Shown one piece after another: positions 41,998 to 51,896 of a stretch of 64,000 bases of DNA. The stretch covers positions 62,001-126,000 of the forward strand of contig NZ_BTCK01000010.1 of NCBI RefSeq assembly GCF_033239625.1, in the 5' to 3' direction. Below the pieces are notes generated by a model, which saw only the letters and a program-made list of their open reading frames with translations, searched no databases and was not told where the DNA came from. The translations under genes were made by a program, and so were the position numbers. How positions within the stretch are numbered: the stretch's first letter is position 1; every line of letters starts with the position of its first letter. Source of the DNA: Paenibacillus_T sp033239625. Its GTDB lineage: Bacteria; Bacillota; Bacilli; Paenibacillales; Paenibacillaceae.

Positions 41998-43955
41998 TCG
42001 AATAACCCCTCTTCCTTTTCGATCTCTTCTAGAATTCTGCGCAGCCGAGCCGATGCTTCCCGCACGCCGCATTCCAGCTGCGCAGCCGCATTCGTCAAGT
42101 GGCCGCCGCCGCCAAGCCGCTCCATAACGACCTGTACGTTCATCGCACCGAGCGAGCGGGCACTGACGCCGATCAGACCATCCGGCCGTTCGCTGATGAC
42201 GAACGAAGCGTAGATACCGGTCATATTAAGCAGCGTGTCGGCTGACTGCGCAATGTGAAGCTGCGAATATTTGCGACCCGGCTCCGTCACCGCAATCGCG
42301 ATATGGTCATACAGTACCTCTGCATGCTTGATGATATCCGCCTTCAGAATGTACTCCTCAAGATCTTCCTTCAGCATTCGCTGAATGAGCATCGAATCGG
42401 CGCCGTTGCGACGCAGGAACGATGCAGCCTCGAATGTGCGGGCACCTGTCCGAAGCGAGAAGCTCTTGGTATCAACCGTAATGCCTGCAAGCAGCGCTGT
42501 TGCTTCACGTACATCTAGCGATATCCGCTCATGAATGTATTGCAGAAGCTCCGTTACGAGCTCACATGCTGATGAAGCATAAGGCTCCATATAGACGAGC
42601 ACGGACTTGGAGATAAACTCCTCGCTCCGGCGATGGTGGTCGATAACGACGATTCGATCGGTCTGCTGCAGCAGGCGCGGCTCTTTCACCATGGATGCTT
42701 TATGCGTATCCACAACGACTGCCAGCGTCTTCGATTCAACAAGATGAAGCGCCTGCTCCGGCGAGACGATTCGCTTGATGATGCGCTCGTCCTCCTTCAG
42801 CATCTCCATCATTCTCTGAATCGCCGGGTTGATACCCTCAAGCACAATGTAGGCTTCCTTATTGAACAGCTGGGCCGCCTTCAGCACGCCGATGGCTGCG
42901 CCAAGAGCGTCCATGTCCGGCATGCGATGGCCCATAATGACGACATTGTTACTCTCTCGAATCATATCCCGCAGCGCATGCGCGACGACGCGGGCGCGTA
43001 CCCGCGTACGCTTCTCTACCGCATTGGACTTGCCGCCGTAGAATGACTGCCGTTCGCCAACCTTCACAGCCGCCTGGTCTCCGCCTCGTCCAAGCGCAAT
43101 ATCAAGGCTCGTCTGCATCCACTGACCAAGCTCCGTCACCGATTCAGCGCCGGCAGCGAAGCCGATGCTGAGCGTGACCGGAATTTTGTTCTCTGCCGTA
43201 ATCTCACGCGCCTCGTCAAGCAGCTCGAAGCGGCTTTGCTCCAGCTGCTTCAGTGTCTTCTGATCGGTAATAATGAGGAAACGGTCCGAGCTGAGACGCT
43301 TCAAATAAGTGTGATACTTTTGCGCCCAGTCGGTAATTTCCGTTGTGACCTTCGATAACAGCGTCGTCCGCTGTTGATCGTCCATCCCCTGCGTCACTTC
43401 ATCAAGGTTATCCATCAGCACCACGCCAAGCGCGAGCTTCTCGTCATCATGCTTGCGGGCCAGCTGCCACATAAGCGTAATATCGTGGATATAGACCATT
43501 CGTTCCTTGCTCTTGAAGTTAAGCTCGAACACCCGATTGCCAAGTGTCACTTCATAGATGCCTTCGCTGTTCTTGCTCTCCTTCTTCGAAGGGAACAATT
43601 CCCCGAGCGGCATGCCCACGACCGAATCCTGGTCAAAAATGCGCGCCGCATAAGCGTTGTTCCATTCCACGATACGCTCATCATCATAAATGATAATACC
43701 AAATGGCAGCTCGCTAATAACCTCGCTGCCTGCTTTCTTCACCCGATAGGACAACGTCCCAAGGTAGGATTTCAGGTCGCGCCGGAATGCCCGCTCCGCA
43801 TAGACGGCGTAGATGCCTACCGCAATCGTTAAGATCAGTCCTGCCAATCCGATCACCCAGTTGAAGAAGGTGAGTGCGGCCGACAGGAGCAGCAGCAGCA
43901 CGAACGCCCATAGCTGGTGCATGCCGTGCCATCGCTTGACTAGAAACTTAGGCAT
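41994..43955 (-). CDS. gdpP: Cyclic di-AMP phosphodiesterase GdpP (YybT)
   Basis: A 653-residue membrane enzyme that hydrolyses c-di-AMP to pApA. Two membrane helices in residues 14-52, a PAS domain (about 75-145, ELPFGIIIYDDERIVEWNN), a degenerate GGDEF domain (about 170-300, lacking the GGDEF signature), then DHH and DHHA1 domains: HRMPDMDALG, VVDTHK, VIDHHRR and GGGGH near the end. It tunes c-di-AMP, which affects potassium balance, wall stress and sporulation. Confidence 0.97.
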   Translation of the reverse strand: MPKFLVKRWHGMHQLWAFVLLLLLSAALTFFNWVIGLAGLILTIAVGIYAVYAERAFRRDLKSYLGTLSYRVKKAGSEVISELPFGIIIYDDERIVEWNNAYAARIFDQDSVVGMPLGELFPSKKESKNSEGIYEVTLGNRVFELNFKSKERMVYIHDITLMWQLARKHDDEKLALGVVLMDNLDEVTQGMDDQQRTTLLSKVTTEITDWAQKYHTYLKRLSSDRFLIITDQKTLKQLEQSRFELLDEAREITAENKIPVTLSIGFAAGAESVTELGQWMQTSLDIALGRGGDQAAVKVGERQSFYGGKSNAVEKRTRVRARVVAHALRDMIRESNNVVIMGHRMPDMDALGAAIGVLKAAQLFNKEAYIVLEGINPAIQRMMEMLKEDERIIKRIVSPEQALHLVESKTLAVVVDTHKASMVKEPRLLQQTDRIVVIDHHRRSEEFISKSVLVYMEPYASSACELVTELLQYIHERISLDVREATALLAGITVDTKSFSLRTGARTFEAASFLRRNGADSMLIQRMLKEDLEEYILKADIIKHAEVLYDHIAIAVTEPGRKYSQLHIAQSADTLLNMTGIYASFVISERPDGLIGVSARSLGAMNVQVVMERLGGGGHLTNAAAQLECGVREASARLRRILEEIEKEEGLFE

Positions 43956-43973
43956 TTCTTCTCCGCTCCTGTG

Positions 43974-44882
43974 TCATCGTTTCTCGAACGCCTTCCGAAT
44001 CGGGAAAGCTGTATCCAGCAGACCAATAAGACTGAGCGGCGGCAGCATGAACACGACAACCGCTATTACGAACGGTACGGCTTTCGACCAGCTGCGCTGC
44101 TTCGCAATAAAGTAGAAGAAGCCAATCGTTTGAATCGTGAATGCCAGCTTGAGCAGCGGCACCAGATTCAGCAATGCAACCGACAGAAACGAGTCATCCG
44201 ACTCAATGATCATGCTAAGCACTAGAGCGACCAAATAGTAAAACACCATGATGCGCGGCAGCTTCCAATCATGCGCCTTCGGCATGGACGGCACACGCAT
44301 ATCTAATCGATTGAGCACAACGTGGCTAATATATTGCGTTACGGCCGCATAGAGGAACGATACCGTAATAATGACAACCGGAATCGATTGCGTAACCATC
44401 TTCACGAGCGAATCCGTCAGGTCCGCCGACCACTCGGCTGGCAGCAACCCATCATTGTGCAGCGTGTTCGTCATTTCCCGTATCTCATTGCCCATCTCGC
44501 CGATCAGGGACAGATCGAAGATTAGATTGAATAAGAGCAGCTCAAGCAGCATAATGCCGAGCAGCGACAGTATACCGGATACCAGTACTCTTCCCGGCGG
44601 AGAATGTTTCACGATCAAGTGCCCCATAATGACCGACGGTACGATGAAGAAAAGTCCGAGCAGCGGGGCGACCCAGCCAAGCAGCAAGGACGATACGGCC
44701 CATACGATCGCGATATGAACCACGAAAGACCGGCGTGACAGTGATGCGTACAGCACCACGTAAGGAACCATCATTAACAGAATGGAAATAACGTTAAGTA
44801 GGGGCACAGCCATCGAGAGCATAAGCAGAAGAAGTACTGCGCTCCAGATCAGCGAATGTTTGCCGGTGTTCAACCCGTTCAC
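43974..44882 (-). CDS. yybS: YybS-like DUF2232 membrane protein
   Basis: A 302-residue protein with about eight membrane helices. The family is always next to gdpP and rplI in Bacillales, and the segment ending in IVFFYYLVALVLS-type helices is consistent. Function unknown; possible membrane transporter. It overlaps the upstream MazG-like gene by 4 bases and is 18 bases before gdpP, so it is co-expressed with them. Confidence 0.88.
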   Translation of the reverse strand: MNGLNTGKHSLIWSAVLLLLMLSMAVPLLNVISILLMMVPYVVLYASLSRRSFVVHIAIVWAVSSLLLGWVAPLLGLFFIVPSVIMGHLIVKHSPPGRVLVSGILSLLGIMLLELLLFNLIFDLSLIGEMGNEIREMTNTLHNDGLLPAEWSADLTDSLVKMVTQSIPVVIITVSFLYAAVTQYISHVVLNRLDMRVPSMPKAHDWKLPRIMVFYYLVALVLSMIIESDDSFLSVALLNLVPLLKLAFTIQTIGFFYFIAKQRSWSKAVPFVIAVVVFMLPPLSLIGLLDTAFPIRKAFEKR

Positions 44883-45190
44883 CTCTTGCGAATATGATCT
44901 TCCAGTCGCGATAAATCGCCATAATCGTCTTCCAGCGTATGGCCTTCCTGTGAGAGCCTGCGAAGCTTAGCGAGCACGGCGTCATCGAGTTCCTTGTAGG
45001 AGATTCCTAAGCGCCGTCCAAGAACATAGCAGCTGGAGATCAGACTCGCCAGACTGTCCGTCAGCCTGACCGTACTTCCCTCCCACAACGACCGAAACAG
45101 CCGAGCCACCTGATCGACGATCTCCGTCTTCAGCCAGTCGATTGTTTGTGCGCGCTTCGCCACATCCATTTCGCGTTCAGTACCTCGCAT
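44879..45190 (-). CDS. MazG-like family protein
   Basis: A 103-residue, all-helical protein. Segments WLKTEIVDQVARLFRSLWEG and DSLASLISSCYVLGRRLGIS followed by a C-terminal DLSRLEDHIRKR resemble the small MazG-like proteins encoded next to yybS. The full set of acidic metal-binding residues of MazG pyrophosphohydrolases is not evident, so enzymatic activity is doubtful. GGAGGAGG lies eight bases before the ATG. It is the first gene of the unit with yybS, gdpP and rplI. Confidence 0.75.
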   Translation of the reverse strand: MRGTEREMDVAKRAQTIDWLKTEIVDQVARLFRSLWEGSTVRLTDSLASLISSCYVLGRRLGISYKELDDAVLAKLRRLSQEGHTLEDDYGDLSRLEDHIRKR

Positions 45191-45265
45191 ACCGAAACCT
45201 CCTCCACTTTCCAAGGTGAAACGGCTGTCGCCCATTTGAATGGCACAGTTTGTTTCATTCGGGAG

Positions 45266-45311
45266 AAATCCAAGTCCAAGTATAGAGTGAAACTTATACT
45301 TCCTTGGATTT
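45266..45311. repeat. Two nested inverted repeats upstream of the MazG-like gene
   Basis: AAATCCAAG (45266-45274) pairs with CTTGGATTT (45303-45311), and AAGTATA (45278-45284) with TATACTT (45295-45301). It can form a 46-base hairpin or serve as an operator; there is no T tract on either side. It lies 76 bases upstream of the gene start. Confidence 0.6.
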
Positions 45312-45636
45312 GATCAAAGCGTCAGACTCCAGGGTGTGCATTCACTAAAGCTTTACAGCTCATTATAGCATAAATCCGAAATCGTACACATGGGGCGCAC
45401 CGCTAGGCGCTTCAGCCAGTAACAGTCATGACTGTGCTTCATTCGACGAAAACAAACCTGCTTATTTTCCTATGTCGACCATCATCTGTACATATTCGAG
45501 CAACTTAGACATGAATATGATGATTGGCAGTGCCTGAAACTTTTTTTCCCCACATTAGAAGGTAAGTGAGCGGCAATAGCAGCGTTGCCCTATGGAAGTG
45601 ACGAATCCTCTTCAATACCTGCTATTGTCCAAAATA

Positions 45637-45699
45637 AAAACACCTGCAAGGTCATCTCCATTTCATCAGACATGGACATGCAATCCTTGAAGGTGTTTT
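45637..45699 (-). terminator. Terminator of the opp operon
   Basis: A long hairpin: AAAACACCT.CAAGG pairs with CCTTG.AGGTGTTTT across a 33-base loop that itself has a small CAT..ATG stem. On the minus strand TTTTTATTTT follows. It lies 49 bases past the oppF stop. Confidence 0.75.
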
Positions 45700-45747
45700 C
45701 GTTATGCCGCCTAAAGGCAGGCCATATTAAGCCGTATCGGCTGGTTA

Positions 45748-46749
45748 TTATACCGATGCATAATGGCAGGCCGCAAAATGGCCTTTCTTCACTTCAGCGA
45801 GCGCCGGCGTATCCTTGGCGCACTTCTCGGTTGCGAGCGGACAGCGCGTACGGAACGGGCAGCCGCTTGGCGGATTGATCGGGCTCGGCAGCTCGCCTTT
45901 AAGCTCCACACGCTCCCGCTCCGCCTCGATATCAGGGTCAGGAATCGGAATAGCCGACAACAGCGCCTGCGTGTATGGATGCGCTGGGTTCGCGTACAGC
46001 TCGCTGCTTTCCGCCAATTCCACTACTCGGCCAAGATACATGACCGCAACTCGGTCACTGATATGCTTAACCATCGACAGGTCATGCGCGATGAACAAGT
46101 ACGTCAGTCCCATCTTCCGCTGAAGGTCCTGCATCAAGTTCACGACTTGCGCTTGGATCGATACGTCCAGTGCGGAGATCGGCTCATCGGCGATGATGAA
46201 CTTCGGCTGCACCGCGAGCGCGCGGGCGATACCGATCCGCTGGCGCTGACCGCCGGAGAACTCATGCGGATAACGCGTCGCGTGATCCGGGTTGAGACCG
46301 ACAACATCAAGCAGCGACTCAACCTTCTTCTTCCGCTCGGCACGGCTGCCGGCAAGTTTATGAATATCGAGCGCTTCCCCGATGACATCGGTAATCGTCA
46401 TCCGCGGGTTAAGCGATGCGTACGGATCTTGGAAAATCATCTGCATATCGCGGCGGACTGCTTTCATTTGCGAACCCTTCAGATCATACAGCGATTTGCC
46501 GTCGAACATAACGTTACCGGAAGTCGGCTCGTATAGACGCATGACGGTCCGTCCCATCGTCGACTTGCCGCAGCCGGATTCGCCGACGACGCCAAGCGTT
46601 TCGCCGCGGCCGATTTTCAAATTCACATCGCTGACGGCTTTCAGAATTTGTCCCCCGCCGAGATTGAAATGCTTATTCAGATCGTGAATTTCGATCAGCG
46701 CATCGCTGTTCGATGTTTTCACGAATGGTGCTGGAGCGCTGCTGTTCAT
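45748..46749 (-). CDS. oppF: Oligopeptide ABC transporter ATP-binding protein OppF
   Basis: A 333-residue ABC ATPase. Walker A GESGCGKST near residue 58, signature EFSGGQRQRIGIARAL, Walker B IADEPISALDVS, H-loop AHDLSM, and the C-terminal oligopeptide/dipeptide region with the four-cysteine cluster GCPFRTRCPLATEKC that binds an iron-sulfur cluster in related proteins. It powers peptide uptake with OppD. Its start overlaps the oppD stop by 4 bases. Confidence 0.95.
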   Translation of the reverse strand: MNSSAPAPFVKTSNSDALIEIHDLNKHFNLGGGQILKAVSDVNLKIGRGETLGVVGESGCGKSTMGRTVMRLYEPTSGNVMFDGKSLYDLKGSQMKAVRRDMQMIFQDPYASLNPRMTITDVIGEALDIHKLAGSRAERKKKVESLLDVVGLNPDHATRYPHEFSGGQRQRIGIARALAVQPKFIIADEPISALDVSIQAQVVNLMQDLQRKMGLTYLFIAHDLSMVKHISDRVAVMYLGRVVELAESSELYANPAHPYTQALLSAIPIPDPDIEAERERVELKGELPSPINPPSGCPFRTRCPLATEKCAKDTPALAEVKKGHFAACHYASV

Positions 46750-47744
46750 GCGCTTTCCCCTCCTTCACCGGCGAGCGGGTGATTGAGCCAGCATGCGGCC
46801 CGATGATCTTCACCCTCTACCGATACGAGTGCCGGATCGTTGGGCAGACAGACGCGCATTGCTTCTTTGCATCGTGCAGCGAATGCGCAGCCTGCTGGCG
46901 GCTTGATCAGATCCGGCGGTGTGCCGTAGATCGGAATAAGCGGCTCGTCCTTCTTCTGGTCAAGCCGAGGTACCGACTCAAGCAATCCGCGTGTGTACGG
47001 ATGCTTCGGATTTTTGAATATATCACGGGTTTTACCCGACTCCACTACCTTGCCTGCATACATAACGATGACACGATCCGCTACGTCAGCAACAACGCCA
47101 AGGTCATGGGTAATAAGAATGATCGATGTACCGAACTTCACCTGCAGATCCTTCATCACGTTCATGATCTGCGCTTGTACAGTCACGTCCAGAGCCGTCG
47201 TCGGTTCATCGGCGATCAAGAGCGATGGATTGCACGCCAGCGCAATTGCGATCATCCCGCGTTGACGCATACCGCCCGAGAACTCATGCGGATATTGGTT
47301 GACCCGCGATTCCGGATTCGGAATGCCGACCAGCTTGAGCATCTCGACCGCACGCTGCTTCGCTGCTGCCGCGCTCAGGCCTTGGTGCTTAACGAGACCT
47401 TCCGCAATCTGTTTGCCGATCGTAAGCGTTGGGTTAAGGGAAGTCATCGGATCCTGGAAGATCATGCCCATCTCTTTACCGCGGACACTCTCCATCTGCC
47501 GGAGCGACTTCGTCAGAATCTCTTCACCCTTGAACGTAATGGAACCTGTCGTTACAGCCGGAGGGGAAGGAACTAGACGCATGAGTGACTGAGCCGTTAC
47601 GCTTTTGCCGCAGCCAGACTCGCCGACGATTGCGACCGTCTCTCCCTTGTTGACGTGGAAGTTAACGCCGCGAACCGCCTGTACGGTTCCGCCGCGAACT
47701 TTGAAGTTCACGCGCAGATCCTTAACCTCTAATATTCGTTCCAT
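46746..47744 (-). CDS. oppD: Oligopeptide ABC transporter ATP-binding protein OppD
   Basis: A 332-residue ABC ATPase with Walker A GESGCGKSV near residue 40, signature EFSGGMRQRGMIAIAL, Walker B IADEPTTALDVT and a C-terminal cysteine cluster GCAFAARCKEAMRVC. The ATG at 47742-47744 has AGGAGGTG seven bases upstream; the GTG three codons earlier overlaps that site. It pairs with OppF. Confidence 0.95.
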   Translation of the reverse strand: MERILEVKDLRVNFKVRGGTVQAVRGVNFHVNKGETVAIVGESGCGKSVTAQSLMRLVPSPPAVTTGSITFKGEEILTKSLRQMESVRGKEMGMIFQDPMTSLNPTLTIGKQIAEGLVKHQGLSAAAAKQRAVEMLKLVGIPNPESRVNQYPHEFSGGMRQRGMIAIALACNPSLLIADEPTTALDVTVQAQIMNVMKDLQVKFGTSIILITHDLGVVADVADRVIVMYAGKVVESGKTRDIFKNPKHPYTRGLLESVPRLDQKKDEPLIPIYGTPPDLIKPPAGCAFAARCKEAMRVCLPNDPALVSVEGEDHRAACWLNHPLAGEGGESA

Positions 47745-47821
47745 GGCTGCCACCTCCTAAAAGTTATTTATTTGTGTTTCTCCACGAGCTACTTTGTATT
47801 TGAGCTGCCTTTTGCAGCGAT

Positions 47822-48778
47822 TTATTTCTTCATCTTCGGATCAAGCGCGTCGCGCAGACCGTCGCCGAAGATATTAAAGCAAAGCATCGTCAAGCTGATC
47901 AGAACAGCCGGGAACAGCATCCGCCAAGGATAGATCGTCATGGCTTTCAATGCATCATTGATCATCGTGCCGAGCGATGCGGCAGGCGATTGAACGCCAA
48001 GACCGAGGAAGCTTAGGAATGCTTCCGCGAAGATTGCATTCGGGACCGTCATCGTCAGCGTAACGATAATCGGACCAATCGCGTTCGGAATCAGATGCCG
48101 GAACAAGATCCGTCCAGCGCTCGCGCCAAGCGAGCGGGAAGCGAGCACATACTCCTGATTCTTGAGCTGCATAATCTGTCCCCGAACGATCCAAGCCATG
48201 CTGATCCAGCCCGTTATACTAAGTGCGACTACGATGGTAACCATACTCGGTTCCAGCACGACAATGAGCAGGATGACGATGAGCATGTTCGGAATGGAGT
48301 AAAGAATATCGCAAATACGGTTTAGAATCTCATCGACCTTGCCGCCGAAGTAACCCATAATACCGCCAATAATGACACCAATAATAAGGTCCACGAGTGC
48401 TGCATATAAACCGACCTGAAGCGAGATGCCTGCACCCATCCACGTTCTAGCGAACATATCGCGACCGAGGTCGTCGGTACCGAACCAGTGGTTCGAAGAT
48501 GGCTTCTCGTTCGTTGCCATCAGATCGTTCGACTGATAGTCATGACCGCTGATCGATTGACCGATGATTGCCATGAATACGATGATCAGCAGGATGATGA
48601 GGCTCGCCATCGCATATTTGTTAGAGCGCAGACGCAGCCATGCGTCCTTCCAAGCCGAAATGCTTTCCCGGACAACGAGCTCGCCTTTCTTCTCCGACTG
48701 GTCCAGCTTCTGAAAATCAGCCTTCGTCAGCCCTTGCGCATCAACGGCTTGTCCTTGCTTTGTCTCGATCGTTGCCAT
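47822..48778 (-). CDS. oppC: Oligopeptide ABC transporter permease OppC
   Basis: A 318-residue permease with an N-terminal cytoplasmic stretch (about 1-58), a helix (about 59-82) and five further helices. The EAA loop for ATPase contact is SRSLGASAGRILFRHLIPN. GGAGGGG precedes the ATG. Translationally close to oppB, which ends 3 bases upstream. Confidence 0.95.
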   Translation of the reverse strand: MATIETKQGQAVDAQGLTKADFQKLDQSEKKGELVVRESISAWKDAWLRLRSNKYAMASLIILLIIVFMAIIGQSISGHDYQSNDLMATNEKPSSNHWFGTDDLGRDMFARTWMGAGISLQVGLYAALVDLIIGVIIGGIMGYFGGKVDEILNRICDILYSIPNMLIVILLIVVLEPSMVTIVVALSITGWISMAWIVRGQIMQLKNQEYVLASRSLGASAGRILFRHLIPNAIGPIIVTLTMTVPNAIFAEAFLSFLGLGVQSPAASLGTMINDALKAMTIYPWRMLFPAVLISLTMLCFNIFGDGLRDALDPKMKK

Positions 48779-48781
48779 CGC

Positions 48782-49714
48782 TTACCCCTCCTTCCTGCTG
48801 TTCAGCTTAATGCGTGGATCAATGAATGCATAAGCAATATCCGTAGCGAAACGTGCAAGCATCAGAATGACAGCGTAGAACAACGTAAGACCCATAATAA
48901 GCGTATAGTCACGGTTCGTAATGCTGTTAACGAAGAACTTGCCTAGGCCGCCGATACCAAATATCTGCTCTACGATAACGGAACCCGTAATAATGTTGGC
49001 CGTCATCGGTCCGATGTAGGTAACAACAGGAAGAATAGCATTGCGAAGCGCATGCCGGTACAGAATGATGCGTCCGGACATCCCTTTCGCACGAGCGGTC
49101 TTGATATAGTCAGCCGTCAGCACTTCCAGCATGCTCGAACGCGTAAGGCGCGCGATGAATGCAGCCGGGAGCACCGCCAGCGCGATAGTCGGCATTACAT
49201 AGTCGGTGATATCGTTCAATCCCGCAACATCGAACCAGCGCAGCTTTACACCTAAGAAATACTGCAATCCGGATGCGACGACGAAGTTCGGAATCGATAC
49301 ACCTAATACGGCAAGGAAAATGGTGAACGTATCAAGAAACTTACGATGATTCAATGCTGCAATAATACCAAGCACGATACCGGCTGTAACCGACAGAATG
49401 ATGGCGAAAATGCCAAGCTGCAGGGAATACAAGAAACCGGTTCCAATAATGCTAGAGACAGTAGTGTACTGCTGCTTCATCGACATCCCGAGATCAAGAT
49501 GGATGAGGTTGTTGATATACGTGAGATATTGCGACCATAGCGGCTTATCCAATCCATACTTCGCTTCGAGCATGGCCCGAATCGCCTTCGGAATTTCTTT
49601 CTCCGACATGAATGGATTACCAGGGATGATTTTCATTAAGAAAAAGGTTGCCGAAGCAAGGACGAATAAAGATACGACCATATAGAGCAGCTTCTTCAGC
49701 AAGTAACGTATCAT
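48782..49714 (-). CDS. oppB: Oligopeptide ABC transporter permease OppB
   Basis: A 310-residue permease with six helices, the first about 8-28. EAA loop IKTARAKGMSGRIILYRHALRN split around the conserved Gly. The ATG at 49712-49714 with GGGAGG ten bases upstream is preferred to a longer form. OppB and OppC form the peptide channel. Confidence 0.95.
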   Translation of the reverse strand: MIRYLLKKLLYMVVSLFVLASATFFLMKIIPGNPFMSEKEIPKAIRAMLEAKYGLDKPLWSQYLTYINNLIHLDLGMSMKQQYTTVSSIIGTGFLYSLQLGIFAIILSVTAGIVLGIIAALNHRKFLDTFTIFLAVLGVSIPNFVVASGLQYFLGVKLRWFDVAGLNDITDYVMPTIALAVLPAAFIARLTRSSMLEVLTADYIKTARAKGMSGRIILYRHALRNAILPVVTYIGPMTANIITGSVIVEQIFGIGGLGKFFVNSITNRDYTLIMGLTLFYAVILMLARFATDIAYAFIDPRIKLNSRKEG

Positions 49715-49835
49715 GTGGGCAATGCCTCCCCAAAAATGGTCGTTCAAACAGCCGCGGGATATATGCTCAGTACTCGCACATATCCCGCTCTGTTGAACAT
49801 GACCTAATCAATGGTCCGATCAGTGATCGTCCCTC

Positions 49836-51497
49836 TTAGCCTTCGTAGTATCCGCGCGTGTAATCGATATCGCCTTTATAGTCGATAAAAATTCCTTTGA
49901 AACCTTTCTTCTCCAGGAACACGTCGCTGTAGTAGTAGATCGGCAGAATCGCACGCGTGTCGATCAGCATCTTCTCAGCTTGAGCCATGAGGCTCATGCG
50001 CTCTTTTTGGTCTGTCGACGCATATGCTTTCGCTACAAGATCGTCGTACTCTTTGCTTGCGAAGCCTGTGTTGTTATTGCCGCTCTTCGATGTGAACAGG
50101 TCAATGTACGTCATTGGGTCATTGTAGTCAGCGCCCCAACCTGCACGTGCAACTTGATAGTTCAGCTTGTTGCGGTTCTCGAGGAACACGCCCCACTCTT
50201 GGTTCTCGATCGAAACTTCTACGCCAAGATTTTTACGCCACATATCAGCAATTGCTTGAGCAATCTTCTTATGGTTGTCATTCGTATTGAACGTCAGCTT
50301 GATTGCTGGCAGTTTCGTCATACCCTCTTCTGCCATGCCTTCAGCAAGCAGTTTCTTCGCTTCGTCGAAGTTCTCTTCGAAGTACTTGTCCGATACTTCC
50401 TTACGGAATTCTTCCTTCTCGCCTGCAATGCCCGGAGGCACGACGCCGTACGCTGGAATTTCGCCTGCGCGCGTTACTTTATCTGTGATGTCTTGACGCG
50501 TAATCGCCATCGAGAAAGCCTTACGGATTTTCTCGTTGTTGAATGGCTTCTCCGTCGTGTTGAACAGATAGTAGTACATGCTTGCGATACCTTTTTGGTT
50601 GAACTCGTCTGGATTGCTCGATTTCAACGATGCCAGCTGGTCGGCTGGGATTTCACCTGTCGGTTTGCCTGCCCAGTCGAGCTGATCCGTTTGATACATG
50701 CTCAGCTCCGTTGCAGAGTCTGCAACTTCGTAGAATTCTACGCCAGCAAGCTTCACTTGATCTTTCGCGTAGTAGTTCTCGTTAGGTACGATTTTAATCG
50801 ACGTGTTTTTCTGCCAGTCGCCCATTTTGAACGGACCGTTCGAAATAATCGTCGATGCGCTAGCTGCCCATGCTTCATTGTCTTTCACCGATTGGTGAAC
50901 CGGGAAGAACGTTTGGAACGACATCAGGCTCAGGAAGTACGGCGTCGGCGAGTTGAGCGTAACGACGAGCGTATGCTCATCTGTCGCTTTTACGCCTACT
51001 TCATCAGCCGTTGCGCCTTTGCCCGTGTTGTACGATTCAGCGTTCTTGAGGTAGTACAGTTGGTAAGCATACGATGCTGGCTCGGGTTTCAGCTGCGGAT
51101 CAAGCACGCGTTTCCACGCGAATTCGAAGTCGCCTGCTGTTACCGGATCCCCGTTGCTCCATTTTGCATCAGTGCGGAGGTGGAACGTGTACGTTTTGCC
51201 ATCTTCGCTGATGTCCCATTTCTCTGCGATGCCTGGTACGTTCTGACCATTCTCATCTTTACGAGTCAGACCCTCGTACAGGCCGTTCAATACCGTGAAC
51301 GATACTTGGTCTTGCGATTGTGCCGGGTCAAGCGTTGGTGGTTCGGTCGAGATGTTCATGCGGAACACTTTGCTTGTAGCAGCACCAGACTCCCCAGTCT
51401 CCGTACCTTTGTTCTCATCCTTCGGCGTACATCCGCTGATGAGCAGGACGACCGCCATTACTGCAGCGAGCGATGATAGCCCTAACTTGAACTTCAT
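49836..51497 (-). CDS. oppA: Oligopeptide-binding lipoprotein OppA
   Basis: A 553-residue lipoprotein. Signal peptide with lipobox LISGC, Cys23 becoming the lipidated N-terminus, then the SBP_bac_5 fold: EPPTLDPAQSQDQVS, KWDISEDGKTYTFHLR, WSNGDPVTAGDFEFAWKRV. It captures peptides for OppBCDF. The ATG at 51495-51497 has GGAGG ten bases upstream. First gene of the operon oppA-B-C-D-F. Peptide uptake by Opp also feeds signalling and sporulation control in related bacteria. Confidence 0.96.
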   Translation of the reverse strand: MKFKLGLSSLAAVMAVVLLISGCTPKDENKGTETGESGAATSKVFRMNISTEPPTLDPAQSQDQVSFTVLNGLYEGLTRKDENGQNVPGIAEKWDISEDGKTYTFHLRTDAKWSNGDPVTAGDFEFAWKRVLDPQLKPEPASYAYQLYYLKNAESYNTGKGATADEVGVKATDEHTLVVTLNSPTPYFLSLMSFQTFFPVHQSVKDNEAWAASASTIISNGPFKMGDWQKNTSIKIVPNENYYAKDQVKLAGVEFYEVADSATELSMYQTDQLDWAGKPTGEIPADQLASLKSSNPDEFNQKGIASMYYYLFNTTEKPFNNEKIRKAFSMAITRQDITDKVTRAGEIPAYGVVPPGIAGEKEEFRKEVSDKYFEENFDEAKKLLAEGMAEEGMTKLPAIKLTFNTNDNHKKIAQAIADMWRKNLGVEVSIENQEWGVFLENRNKLNYQVARAGWGADYNDPMTYIDLFTSKSGNNNTGFASKEYDDLVAKAYASTDQKERMSLMAQAEKMLIDTRAILPIYYYSDVFLEKKGFKGIFIDYKGDIDYTRGYYEG

Positions 51498-51896
51498 TGT
51501 CACACATCCTCCAATGGTCTGTAGTGTACTGCATGATGTTGCGGAGTTGCGTTGATGCAAGTACTTCAAGGAGACGGAACAACATCTGCTGAATAAATAG
51601 ACAATAATTCCGATAAATATTCAGTTATATTTATTTATATAATATTTACAGTAAATTATTGCTAATTAATTCGCCTACACTCCTCGAATTTAGCCTGCAT
51701 TTCTCACTATACAATTATGAATAATCACAAATCAATGTATAAATATTTACATTTCAATCCATTTGAACACCCTGTTACCTTGATGGCTATAGGATATGTC
51801 GGACGAGCCTTGTTCAGCCAAAAAAACCGATAATCGCATACAGGTACTTGTTTCCTGCCTGTTCGCGATTATCGGTTTTTATAGCCTTGCTTATGG
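51498..51896. other. Intergenic gap upstream of oppA
   Basis: About 400 bases. The stretch 51600-51780 is very AT-rich and should hold the oppA promoter; I cannot fix -35 and -10 with certainty. At 51822-51880 lies a strong terminator hairpin. Confidence 0.6.
51822..51880 (-). terminator. Terminator of the amidohydrolase gene
   Basis: AAAAACCGATAATCGC pairs with GCGATTATCGGTTTTT over a loop of about 28 bases. It lies 17 bases past the amidohydrolase stop and on the minus strand ends in a T run. Confidence 0.8.

Larger units (their letters stand above)
45236..45747. other. Intergenic gap between the MazG-like gene and oppF
   Basis: About 510 bases. Holds the promoter region of the MazG-like unit with an inverted repeat at 45266-45311, and the opp operon terminator at 45637-45699. 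No supported gene. Confidence 0.6.

Noticed and set aside
49980..51476. Plus-strand frame of 498 codons opposite oppA
   Set aside because: Shadow of the OppA gene, with antisense-type composition rich in Arg, Cys and Phe.
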